From VBAS01 sp035764525 (GTDB lineage: Bacteria > Bacteroidota > Bacteroidia > Chitinophagales > Chitinophagaceae), in contig DASTZB010000412.1 of NCBI GenBank assembly GCA_035764525.1, positions 1-6,468 on the forward strand: DNA of 6,468 bases, in the 5' to 3' direction. This document shows positions 1 to 6,468 of this stretch, piece by piece (the stretch's first letter is position 1; every line of letters starts with the position of its first letter). A program made the translations under genes and the position numbers. Under the pieces are notes generated by a model, which saw only the letters and a list, made by a program, of their open reading frames with translations, was not told the DNA's origin and made no database searches.

Positions 1-1471
1 ACGAAATCCCTATAGCAGTGATTATAAAATTGGACTGGATGAGGATTACAATATCATTGCTTACGAAGCAACATTCTATCAAAACGGCGGAGCCGCCGCT
101 GATCTGTCACCGGCAATTTTAGAACGTACATTATTTCATTGTACTAATAGCTATTTTATTCCCAACGTAACGGCAACTGCTCATTCATGTAAAACTAATT
201 TGCCACCTAATACAGCGTTCCGTGGTTTTGGCGGTCCACAAGGCATGTTTGTGATTGAATCCGCCATAGATCATGCAGCAAAAAGGTTGGGTATTGATGC
301 TTTAGTGATACAACGAAAAAATATGATGGATGATGGCCATGAAATGCCTTATGGACAAATTATTAAAAACAGCGAGGCAAAAAATTGCTGGGATGAAGTA
401 ATAAGTAAATATGATATCGAAGCGATCAAAAAGGATATTGATGATTTCAACAAACAAAATGATTTTGTAAAAAAGGGAATGGCATTGATGCCGGTTTGTT
501 TTGGTATTTCATTTACAAATACAATGATGAACCATGCACGGGCTTTGGTGCATGTATATTCCGATGGATCAGTTGGTGTAAGTACCGGTGCAGTGGAAAT
601 GGGCCAGGGCGTGAATTCTAAAATGATACAAGTTGCCGCAAAGACACTTGGCATTTCAACTGATAAAATAAAATTAGAGACGACCAACACAACAAGAGTT
701 GCCAATACTTCACCTTCAGCAGCAAGTTCTACGGCTGATTTGAATGGCAAGGCACTATTGCATGCATGTAACCAGATCAATGAACGGCTCCACTCATATA
801 TAAAAACAGAAATAGCGAGTAATATTGAAAGTATCGTTGAAATAAAAGATGAAAGAGTTTATATAAATGATGAGCCCACTGTTTATGCCTGGAAGAATTT
901 GATTCAGCAGGTCTTCATGAAAAGGATCAACCTGAGTGCAAAAGGTCATTATGCTACTCCGGTGATCCATTTTGACAAAACAATTGAGAAAGGTCATCCA
1001 TTTGCCTACCATGTTTATGGCACTGCTATTATTACCACGACTGTTGATTGCATTCGGGGTACGTATGAGATCGATTCGGCGCATGCGGTTCATGATGCAG
1101 GTTCAAGCATTAATCATTTGGTCGACCTGGGTCAGTGTGAAGGCGGTATTGTACAGGGCATTGGATGGATGACGATGGAAGAAGTTGTATACAATGAAGA
1201 GGGTAAGCTGCTAAGTAATGCACTCAGTACTTACAAAATTCCCGATATTTATTCTGTTCCTAAAGATCTGACAGTACAATTTCTGAATACAGACAAGAAC
1301 AATTTGGCAATTCTTAAATCGAAAGCAGTTGGTGAACCGCCTTTGATGTATGGTATCGGCGCTTTCTTTGCCATTCGTAATGCCGTACTTGCATTTAATC
1401 CGGAATCAGCTATCAAATACAATGCACCTATCACTCCCGAAAAAGTTTTGATGGGTTTGTATAATAGGTAA
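1..1471 (+). CDS. xdhB: Xanthine dehydrogenase, molybdopterin-binding subunit, C-terminal part (partial at 5' end)
   Basis: This subunit of the molybdenum hydroxylase oxidises hypoxanthine and xanthine to urate in the cytoplasm. The frame is open from base 2 to the TAA at 1469-1471, giving 489 residues; the family usually has about 750-800, so roughly the first third lies outside. The TTG at 200 is not the start, because conserved family sequence (YKIGLDED, YQNGGAAADLSP, HSCKTNLPPNTAF) is read upstream of it. FRGFGGPQ follows, with the active-site Arg at 221-223 (bovine Arg880 equivalent). The cofactor-binding loop GAVEMGQG lies at 587-610, then PNTSPSAASSTADLNG. SKAVGEPPL carries the catalytic base Glu at 1334-1336 (bovine Glu1261 equivalent). 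The other substrate-binding Glu (bovine Glu802) would lie just left of the window. Whether the FAD/FeS part is a separate XdhA chain cannot be seen; two subunits are usual in bacteria. The downstream urate-degrading genes support xanthine dehydrogenase over another aldehyde-oxidase relative. Confidence 0.95.
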   Translation, partial: RNPYSSDYKIGLDEDYNIIAYEATFYQNGGAAADLSPAILERTLFHCTNSYFIPNVTATAHSCKTNLPPNTAFRGFGGPQGMFVIESAIDHAAKRLGIDALVIQRKNMMDDGHEMPYGQIIKNSEAKNCWDEVISKYDIEAIKKDIDDFNKQNDFVKKGMALMPVCFGISFTNTMMNHARALVHVYSDGSVGVSTGAVEMGQGVNSKMIQVAAKTLGISTDKIKLETTNTTRVANTSPSAASSTADLNGKALLHACNQINERLHSYIKTEIASNIESIVEIKDERVYINDEPTVYAWKNLIQQVFMKRINLSAKGHYATPVIHFDKTIEKGHPFAYHVYGTAIITTTVDCIRGTYEIDSAHAVHDAGSSINHLVDLGQCEGGIVQGIGWMTMEEVVYNEEGKLLSNALSTYKIPDIYSVPKDLTVQFLNTDKNNLAILKSKAVGEPPLMYGIGAFFAIRNAVLAFNPESAIKYNAPITPEKVLMGLYNR

Positions 1472-1572
1472 TAATATTTGTTAACCGAACGTCAATATTG
1501 TTTTTACGCTTTCGTTGCGACGAACAGCCTTCTGACGTTTGACATTTCATAATAAAATAGAAAATTGACCAG
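1472..1572. other. Only substantial intergenic gap; nested inverted repeats, possible regulatory leader
   Basis: This 101-nt A/T-rich spacer separates xdhB from allantoinase. It contains a perfect 7-bp inverted repeat, AACGTCA (1488-1494) and TGACGTT (1533-1539), enclosing a smaller perfect hairpin, TTCGT (1511-1515)-TGCG-ACGAA (1520-1524). The 8-bp palindrome CAATATTG (1493-1500) is followed by five T. An alternative A/T-only pairing joins about 1470-1478 with 1494-1502. No standard GC-rich terminator and no exact Bacteroidota promoter (TTTG with TAnnTTTG) was found. It could be an operator, a weak attenuator or simply a spacer. Confidence 0.3.
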
Positions 1573-2931
1573 ATGAAAAAGATACACAGTAACCAATGCT
1601 GGGTAGATAATAAACTTCAAGCGGCCACAATAAGTTTTGAAAATGATATTATCACTGATGTTGATTATAAAAAACACGAAGATGCGGAAGATGTTGGTGA
1701 TAATATTTTGATGCCCGGTGTCATCGATGTCCATGTACATATTAATGAGCCAGGGCGCTCAGATTGGGAAGGTTTTGATACAGTTACAAAAGCTTCAGCA
1801 GCTGGTGGCATTACTACAATTGTCGATATGCCGCTTAACTCAAGTCCCGTTACAACAAGTTTGAGAGCTTTCAATGACAAGCTATTTGCTTCGGTAAGTC
1901 AATTGCATATCAATTGTGGCTTTTATGGTGGTTTTATTCCCGGAACATCAAATCACCTGGAAAATCTGATAGATGGAGGAGTTCTTGGAATAAAATCTTT
2001 TCTTACACATTCAGGTATTGAGGAATTTCCGAATGTAACAGAAAAAGATCTGGATAAAGCAATGCCGATAATTGCAAAGCATGATATTCCGCTGCTTGTT
2101 CATTGCGAAATTTTTGATAAAGAAGTTGATTGTGATTTTGAAAGTAATCCAACAAGTTATAAACATTTTTTGGCCAGTCATCCTAAACAATGGGAAACAG
2201 ACGCAATTGAATTGATGATCAAACTTTGCCGTAAACATAATTGCAGGGTGCATATCGTACATGTCTCATCTGCGGAGTCATTGAAAAAAATCGAAAAAGC
2301 AAAACAGGAGGGCTTGCCTATTACTGCTGAGACTTGCCCACATTATATTTATTTCAATGCAGAAGATATTCCGGATGGACATTGCATTTATAAATGTGCA
2401 CCACCAATTCGTGATAAGAAAAACAATGACTTACTAAAGCAAGCTTTGCAAAATGAAATTTTAGATTTTATTTCTTCAGATCATTCGCCGGCTTCACCTC
2501 CTATAAAAGAGATCGAAACAGGTAATTTGAAGAAAGCATGGGGAGGTATTGCGGGTTTACAGTTCTTATTGCCTGCTTCATGGACAGCTTTAAAAGAAAA
2601 TATGTCATTGGAAGAATTCATTCCTTTAATTACTTCACAACCTGCTAAGTTTATTAATGAAAAAAATAGGGGTGAGATCAAACCAGGTAATTATGCAGAT
2701 CTCGTGATCTGGGATCCTAATGAAAAAAGAAAAATAAGAGAAGAAGATATTTTATTCAGGCATAAAATAAGTCCTTATATTGGCGAAGAGCTTTTTGGAA
2801 CTATTCTGCAGACAATGGTAAATGGAGAAATTGTGTTCCAGGAGGGCAAGATCATCAACAAAAACAAAGGCAAATGGCTTTTGAGAAAGCAAGAGAAAGA
2901 ATCAAAGAACAACCTTCATTTACCCTCCTGA
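1573..2931 (+). CDS. allB: Allantoinase (cyclic amidohydrolase family)
   Basis: Allantoinase hydrolyses the hydantoin ring of S-allantoin to allantoate, in the cytoplasm, with a binuclear metal centre. The 452 residues match the usual length of about 450. All metal ligands of the dihydroorotase/hydantoinase superfamily are visible: HVH (His54, His56), the carboxylated Lys141 in GIKSFL, His177 in LLVHCE, His230 in HIVHVSS, and Asp303 in SSDHSP. The spacing from His230 to Asp303 (73 residues) equals that recalled for E. coli AllB. KAWGGIAGLQ (about 321-330) is typical of allantoinases rather than dihydroorotases, and the next gene, allantoicase, uses its product. The start is fixed because an in-frame TAG lies at 1558-1560, with the ATG at 1573 the first start codon after it. 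No Shine-Dalgarno sequence is seen. The C-terminus runs past the family's GKGRLL-like end (here NKGKWLLR, about 431-438) by about 14 residues, and this tail overlaps the next gene. Confidence 0.96.
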   Translation: MKKIHSNQCWVDNKLQAATISFENDIITDVDYKKHEDAEDVGDNILMPGVIDVHVHINEPGRSDWEGFDTVTKASAAGGITTIVDMPLNSSPVTTSLRAFNDKLFASVSQLHINCGFYGGFIPGTSNHLENLIDGGVLGIKSFLTHSGIEEFPNVTEKDLDKAMPIIAKHDIPLLVHCEIFDKEVDCDFESNPTSYKHFLASHPKQWETDAIELMIKLCRKHNCRVHIVHVSSAESLKKIEKAKQEGLPITAETCPHYIYFNAEDIPDGHCIYKCAPPIRDKKNNDLLKQALQNEILDFISSDHSPASPPIKEIETGNLKKAWGGIAGLQFLLPASWTALKENMSLEEFIPLITSQPAKFINEKNRGEIKPGNYADLVIWDPNEKRKIREEDILFRHKISPYIGEELFGTILQTMVNGEIVFQEGKIINKNKGKWLLRKQEKESKNNLHLPS

Positions 2932-3899
2932 CTGATCTGGCTGCAGAAAGGTTGGGAGGAAAAGTCTTATATGCTACCGATGACTTTTTTGCAGGAAAAG
3001 AAAATCTTATAAAGCCAGGCCGTGGCATTTTTATTCCTGATGAATATACTGATCGTGGCAAATGGATGGACGGTTGGGAAAGCCGGCGCAAAAGAGTTCC
3101 AGGACATGATTGGGCAGTTATTCAGCTGGCCACAAGCGGAAGAATAACTGGCTTTGATATCGATACCAATTTTTTTCTTGGTAATCATCCTCCACATGCA
3201 TCTATTGAAGCTGCTTATATAAATAACTCATCATCTATTACAGATTGGGATAAAGTCTTATGGAAAGAAATTTTATCCAAATCACATTTGGACGCCGGTT
3301 CGCAAAATTTTTATTTAAGCACTAGTGACGAATTATTTACTCATCTACGACTCCATATTTATCCTGATGGTGGAGTAGCAAGATTAAAAGTGTACGGGAA
3401 TATTTATAAAGATTGGAGTAGTCAAAACAAAAATGAAGAGATCGACCTGGCAGCTGCCATCAATGGAGCAAAGGCTTTAATGTGTAATGATATGTTCTTT
3501 AGTTCTATGAACAATCTGATAATGCCGGGCCGCGGAATTAATATGGGCGATGGTTGGGAAACAAAAAGAAATCGTACCCCAAACAATCGCGACTGGGTTA
3601 TTTTAAAGCTTGCACATCGCGGAATGGTCGACAGGATAATCGTTGATACTTGTCATTTTAAAGGTAATTACCCTGATAGTTGTTCGGTAGAAGGTTGTGA
3701 TAGTAGTGATGATAACTCTGTTATTGAGAATAAAGCTGAATGGAAAACTATTTTGCCTCAACAAAAACTCAGCGCTGACAGTGAGCATAATTATAGAAAT
3801 GAGATAGTAAAACACGAAACTATTAGTCATGTGCGTCTAAATATATTTCCTGATGGTGGTGTCAGCAGGCTTAGATTGTTTGGAAAGATCACTAAATAA
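2874..3899 (+). CDS. alc: Allantoicase (allantoate amidinohydrolase)
   Basis: Allantoicase cleaves allantoate to S-ureidoglycolate and urea. The protein has 341 residues, the normal family length. It shows the two-fold internal duplication that defines the family. Repeat 1 (about 27-175) has DDFF, NLIKPGRGI (45-52), DGWESRRKR, HDWAVIQLA and LRLHIYPDGGVARLKVYG (158-175). Repeat 2 (about 195-337) has NDMFFS, NLIMPGRGI, DGWETKRNR, RDWVILKLA and VRLNIFPDGGVSRLRLFG. The opening FTLLTDLAAERLGGKV is the usual N-terminal family signature. The ATG at 2874 lies inside the end of allantoinase, 58 nt before its stop, in another frame. It is preferred because the next ATG codons in frame would remove the signature. 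GGAGGG at 2841-2846 is 27 nt upstream, too far for a normal ribosome site, so coupling to allantoinase translation is likely. Using allantoicase rather than allantoate amidohydrolase (AllC) predicts urea as a product; no urease is in the window. Confidence 0.96.
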   Translation: MAFEKARERIKEQPSFTLLTDLAAERLGGKVLYATDDFFAGKENLIKPGRGIFIPDEYTDRGKWMDGWESRRKRVPGHDWAVIQLATSGRITGFDIDTNFFLGNHPPHASIEAAYINNSSSITDWDKVLWKEILSKSHLDAGSQNFYLSTSDELFTHLRLHIYPDGGVARLKVYGNIYKDWSSQNKNEEIDLAAAINGAKALMCNDMFFSSMNNLIMPGRGINMGDGWETKRNRTPNNRDWVILKLAHRGMVDRIIVDTCHFKGNYPDSCSVEGCDSSDDNSVIENKAEWKTILPQQKLSADSEHNYRNEIVKHETISHVRLNIFPDGGVSRLRLFGKITK

Positions 3900-5305
3900 T
3901 GACTTTACTCATTGTACTATATGGCATTCTTTCGATCATATTGGTTATGTTGATTGTCATGTCATACCGGTTGCCTTCCCTCTTAAAACATAACTCTTCA
4001 AATAGTGATGAGAAACAGCAGGAGAAGATAAATACAACGCAGAATTTTATTTATGCAGGTATTGTTCTTGTTATTCTTGCCTTCGTTGGAAACACATATT
4101 TATTAGTGAAGGGAACTCCACGGGAAAGCCATTTAATGGAATGGCTCAATATAATTATCCGTGTTATGCATTTCACATTTGGCATTGCCTGGATCGGCGC
4201 TTCGTTTTATTTTGTTTTTCTTGAAAATGCCCTCAACAGGACTGAAAATGTAAGAGATGAGCTGGCAGGAAATCTTTGGGCTGTTCACGGCGGCGGGTTT
4301 TATTATCTCGAAAAATATAAAGTGGCGCCTAAAACAATCCCAAGACACTTGCATTGGTTCAAGTATGAAGCATACTTCACATGGTTATCAGGCTTCAGTT
4401 TGCTATTTATAGTTTATTACTTTAATGCCTCTGCGTTATTGATTGATAAAAATATATTAGATATAAGTTCTTTAGCGGGCATAAGTATTGGTATTAGCTC
4501 TTTTATTATTGGATGGATAATTTATGATCTGCTTTGTAAATCACCATTAATCAAAAAACCCGTTTTGTTTATAACTCTTGGTTTTGCATTACTGGTTGGT
4601 TTTGCATATTTCTACACACAGGTTTTTAGTAGCCGGGCTGCCTATATCCATTTCGGGGCAATGATCGGTAGTATTATGGTAGCAAATGTATTCTTTGTGA
4701 TAATCCCTTCGCAGAAGGCGATGGTAAAGGCTGCGAAAGAAAATAAACCGCTAGATCCACAGTTGGGAAAAAATGCACTGGCTCGTTCATTGCACAACAA
4801 TTATTTCACATTGCCTGTGTTATTTGTAATGGTGAGTAATCATTTTCCCTCAACATTTGGATATAAATATCCATGGCTGGTACTTGCTATTATTTCTTTA
4901 GGAGCCGCAGGAGTAAAACATTACCTTAATCTAAGGGAAAAGAACCAGCAAAGTTTCTGGGTAATGCCGGTATCAGTTATCATTTTGTTAGCGGCATGTT
5001 TTGTTTCTGCGCCTGCAGCGAATCCGAATGCATGTAAATCTTCAGTAAGTTTTGCCCAGGTAAACACGATCATCCAGTATCGATGCATAAGCTGTCATTC
5101 ATCAAAACCAACCGATGATGTTTATAAAGCGGCACCAAATGGAGTAACCTATGATACGCCGAATGATATTGTAAAGAAGATAGGTTTAATTATGCAAAGA
5201 GCAGTACTGACAAAGACAATGCCGCAAAATAATAAAACGAATATGACTGAAGCAGAAAGGGATCTACTCCGTTGCTGGATCGAGCAGGGAGCATCAATAA
5301 AATAG
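3899..5305 (+). CDS. puuD: Membrane-bound urate oxidase (urate hydroxylase PuuD type) with C-terminal cytochrome c domain
   Basis: PuuD oxidises urate to 5-hydroxyisourate. Unlike soluble uricase, the characterised Agrobacterium family member passes electrons to cytochrome c and makes no hydrogen peroxide. The 468 residues show the Urate_ox_N membrane domain: EWLNIIIRVMHFTFGIAWIG (81-100), ASFYFVFLEN, WAVHGGGFYYLEKY (127-140), HLHWFKYEAYFTWLSGF (150-166), then hydrophobic segments near 190-212, 220-243, 247-271, 300-316, 324-341 and 353-371. The C-terminal domain has one haem c site, CISCH (396-400), and a probable axial Met441 in TMPQNN. It should face the periplasm, tethered by the last membrane segment. 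The first 79 residues are unusual: they add two hydrophobic segments (about 1-22 and 51-71) with a charged loop between, whereas PuuD proteins as I recall them begin near Met80. The ATG at 3899 overlaps the allantoicase stop in TAATG, which favours the long form; the ATG at 4136 is the alternative. Membrane segments were counted by eye. Confidence 0.93.
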   Translation: MTLLIVLYGILSIILVMLIVMSYRLPSLLKHNSSNSDEKQQEKINTTQNFIYAGIVLVILAFVGNTYLLVKGTPRESHLMEWLNIIIRVMHFTFGIAWIGASFYFVFLENALNRTENVRDELAGNLWAVHGGGFYYLEKYKVAPKTIPRHLHWFKYEAYFTWLSGFSLLFIVYYFNASALLIDKNILDISSLAGISIGISSFIIGWIIYDLLCKSPLIKKPVLFITLGFALLVGFAYFYTQVFSSRAAYIHFGAMIGSIMVANVFFVIIPSQKAMVKAAKENKPLDPQLGKNALARSLHNNYFTLPVLFVMVSNHFPSTFGYKYPWLVLAIISLGAAGVKHYLNLREKNQQSFWVMPVSVIILLAACFVSAPAANPNACKSSVSFAQVNTIIQYRCISCHSSKPTDDVYKAAPNGVTYDTPNDIVKKIGLIMQRAVLTKTMPQNNKTNMTEAERDLLRCWIEQGASIK

Positions 5306-5308
5306 TTT

Positions 5309-6151
5309 ATGACACTACAGGATTTTAATAATTTAGATAGGGATACTGCAGCTAAAGAATTGTTTGGTTGTTGCGGGTCACAGAATTGGGTTTCATTACT
5401 GCTGCAAAAATTTCCTTTTGGATCGCAGGAAACTTTGATTGAAAAAGCGAGGGAGGTGTGGTATGATGAGTGTAACAAAAATGATTGGCTAGAATCATTC
5501 AGACATCATCCTAAAATAGGAGACAAGAAAAGTTTAACTGAAAAATTTGCAGGGAAAGAGCAGGCAAGTGTGGCCACAGCAACTGAAGAAATAATTGATG
5601 CCCTGGCAAAAGCGAATAAAGAATATGAAAAGAAATTTGGATTTATTTTTATCGTATGTGCGACGGGTAAATCACCTGAAGAAATGTTGCGTTTACTGAA
5701 AGATAGATTAAAGAATAATATCGATGATGAATTAACAATAGCAATGGGTGAACAACATAAGATCACGTTGATCCGATTTAGAAAACTTTTAGAGGACCTT
5801 CAATTTTTAGAAATGAGCCAGATAACCACACATGTGCTGGATACAGCTGCAGGTAAACCGGGGAATGATATTAGCATCATGCTTCAGCGATTGCATACTG
5901 ATGGGTACGCGACAATTGCACAAGGAATTACTAACAATGATGGAAGAATAGCGGATCTATTACCCCCTGATAAGAAATTGCAACATGGAGTTTATAAATT
6001 AGTTTTCGAAACAGGGATCTATTATTCTGCAAAAAATATAAAAACCTTTTACCCGTTGGTAGAGATTCCCTTTATGATTTCTGATGATAGCCACTATCAT
6101 GTGCCCTTGTTGATAAGTCCATTTGGATATTCCACTTATCGTGGAAGCTGA
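5309..6151 (+). CDS. Bifunctional OHCU decarboxylase-HIU hydrolase (UraD-UraH fusion, allantoin synthase)
   Basis: One 280-residue polypeptide carries the two enzymes that turn the unstable PuuD product into S-allantoin. Residues 1 to about 165 are OHCU decarboxylase (UraD): FNNLD, then SFRHHPKIGDK (63-73) with the catalytic His67, KEQASV (83-88) with Glu84-Gln85, FGFIFIVCATGKS (110-122), and IRFRKL (155-160) with a candidate active-site Arg. Residues about 170-280 are 5-hydroxyisourate hydrolase (UraH, transthyretin-like): QITTHVLDTAAGKPG (171-185) with His175, NDGRIADLL with Arg213, SHYHVPLLISPFGYSTYRGS with His264, and the diagnostic C-terminal tetrapeptide YRGS (277-280). All expected catalytic residues appear intact. 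The decarboxylase-first order is that of plant TTL/allantoin synthase; the first reaction is carried out by the second domain. The ATG lies 3 nt after the puuD stop, without a clear ribosome site, which suggests coupled translation. No signal peptide is seen, so it should be cytoplasmic. Confidence 0.95.
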   Translation: MTLQDFNNLDRDTAAKELFGCCGSQNWVSLLLQKFPFGSQETLIEKAREVWYDECNKNDWLESFRHHPKIGDKKSLTEKFAGKEQASVATATEEIIDALAKANKEYEKKFGFIFIVCATGKSPEEMLRLLKDRLKNNIDDELTIAMGEQHKITLIRFRKLLEDLQFLEMSQITTHVLDTAAGKPGNDISIMLQRLHTDGYATIAQGITNNDGRIADLLPPDKKLQHGVYKLVFETGIYYSAKNIKTFYPLVEIPFMISDDSHYHVPLLISPFGYSTYRGS

Positions 6152-6170
6152 TAACGATTAAACTTTCCGT

Positions 6171-6468
6171 ATGAACTATACAATTCCGCTTAATAAAAAA
6201 GAGAAACTTTTTGGTAGCCTTAAAGAAGCAAATACCGCATTTCAAAAAATTTACCCGGGTGATAGAAGCGAACGACAACCTGTGCATACCTTATACGGGG
6301 GTGCCAACTTGTTTAAATATGATTCTGCAATAACATTAGGTGAAAGGGCTTTAGAAGTATTGGAAACCTATGCTCCTGATCATAAAGTTTTTGGAGATGT
6401 ATTTGGTTTTAATGACCCCGGATTCAGCAAGCAGATCCATGATAAAGTAATTAATAAACTAAAAAAAG
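6171..6468 (+). CDS. DUF6986-type aldolase-like protein, N-terminal 99 residues (partial at 3' end)
   Basis: The frame opens at the ATG at 6171, 19 nt after the preceding stop, and is still open at the window edge. The segment IYPGDRSERQPVHTLYGGAN (27-46) resembles the N-terminus of the DUF6986 family as I remember it from actinobacteria (YPGD..xRQPVHTVYVP...F). That family is about 400 residues long and is annotated as aldolase or HpcH/HpaI-citrate-lyase-like, sometimes misleadingly as phosphoenolpyruvate kinase. Further on, ERALEVLETYAPDHKVFGDVFGF (58-80) and a polar helix (KQIHDKVINKLKK) fit the same pattern. The catalytic barrel with its metal-binding acidic residues lies beyond the window, so activity cannot be judged. 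My recollection is that actinobacterial members also lie near allantoin genes, which would make this a real pathway member. The biochemical role is not established to my knowledge; a reaction involving glyoxylate or another two-carbon product of ureidoglycolate is an inference from position only. Confidence 0.75.
   Translation, partial: MNYTIPLNKKEKLFGSLKEANTAFQKIYPGDRSERQPVHTLYGGANLFKYDSAITLGERALEVLETYAPDHKVFGDVFGFNDPGFSKQIHDKVINKLKK

Noticed and set aside
349..780. Open reading frame of 143 codons on the minus strand
   Set aside because: It lies wholly inside xdhB, opposite conserved catalytic sequence, and its translation shows no recognisable domain.
972..1172. Open frame of 66 codons on the plus strand inside xdhB
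   Set aside because: It is a shifted frame across well-conserved xdhB sequence, with low-complexity composition and no recognisable domain.
200..1471. A start at TTG 200 for the xanthine dehydrogenase gene
   Set aside because: The same frame is open back to base 2 and encodes conserved family sequence before 200, so the gene simply enters from the left edge.
1470..1505. Rho-independent terminator after xdhB
   Set aside because: The stem would be almost entirely A-T with a 15-nt loop and only a short T run, too weak to call a terminator.
1539..1567. TTGACA at 1539-1544 as a sigma-70 type -35 box
   Set aside because: No TATAAT-like hexamer lies at 16-18 nt; the A/T-rich stretch that looks like one is too close. 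Bacteroidota also use a different promoter consensus.
2841..2846. GGAGGG as the ribosome binding site of allantoicase
   Set aside because: It is 27 nt from the ATG at 2874, well beyond normal spacing, and it is explained as codons of allantoinase.
3018..3892. Internal repeats in allantoicase as a recent tandem duplication or assembly artefact
   Set aside because: The two halves match at protein motif level (PGRGI, DGW, PDGGV) but diverge in DNA, which is the ancient duplication found in all allantoicases.
5149..5478. Open reading frame of 109 codons on the minus strand across the puuD/uraD junction
   Set aside because: It is antisense to the cytochrome c end of puuD and the start of the decarboxylase domain, with no family features.

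Overview
The window holds one strand of a purine-degradation operon. All six genes lie on the + strand and are packed almost end to end. In order they are: the C-terminal part of the xanthine dehydrogenase molybdopterin subunit (cut by the left edge), allantoinase, allantoicase, a membrane-bound urate oxidase carrying its own cytochrome c domain (PuuD type), a fused OHCU decarboxylase-HIU hydrolase, and the first 99 residues of a DUF6986-type aldolase-like protein (cut by the right edge). The 101-nt gap before allantoinase is the only real intergenic space. The other junctions are a 58-nt overlap, a 1-nt overlap, a 3-nt gap and a 19-nt gap.

The organism is probably a member of the Bacteroidota, perhaps a relative of Chitinophagaceae. 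This is inferred from moderately low GC, the lack of convincing Shine-Dalgarno sequences before any start, A/T-rich leaders, Lys/Asn/Ile-rich proteins and this combination of enzymes. No rRNA or marker gene is present to prove it.

Read as a pathway, xanthine dehydrogenase makes urate, and PuuD oxidises urate to 5-hydroxyisourate (HIU), with electrons expected to leave through its cytochrome c. The C-terminal half of the fusion hydrolyses HIU to OHCU, and the N-terminal half decarboxylates OHCU to S-allantoin. Allantoinase opens allantoin to allantoate, and allantoicase splits allantoate to ureidoglycolate and urea. Nothing in the window acts on ureidoglycolate. The last gene, of unestablished function, sits where a downstream step would be expected.

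The individual families are known, so the core of the window is not a new system. The points worth a second look are the DUF6986-type gene, the extended N-terminus of PuuD, the plant-like order of the OHCU decarboxylase-HIUase fusion, the long allantoinase/allantoicase overlap, and nested symmetry in the single intergenic gap. I see no RNA genes, mobile elements, CRISPR arrays or sizeable DNA repeats.
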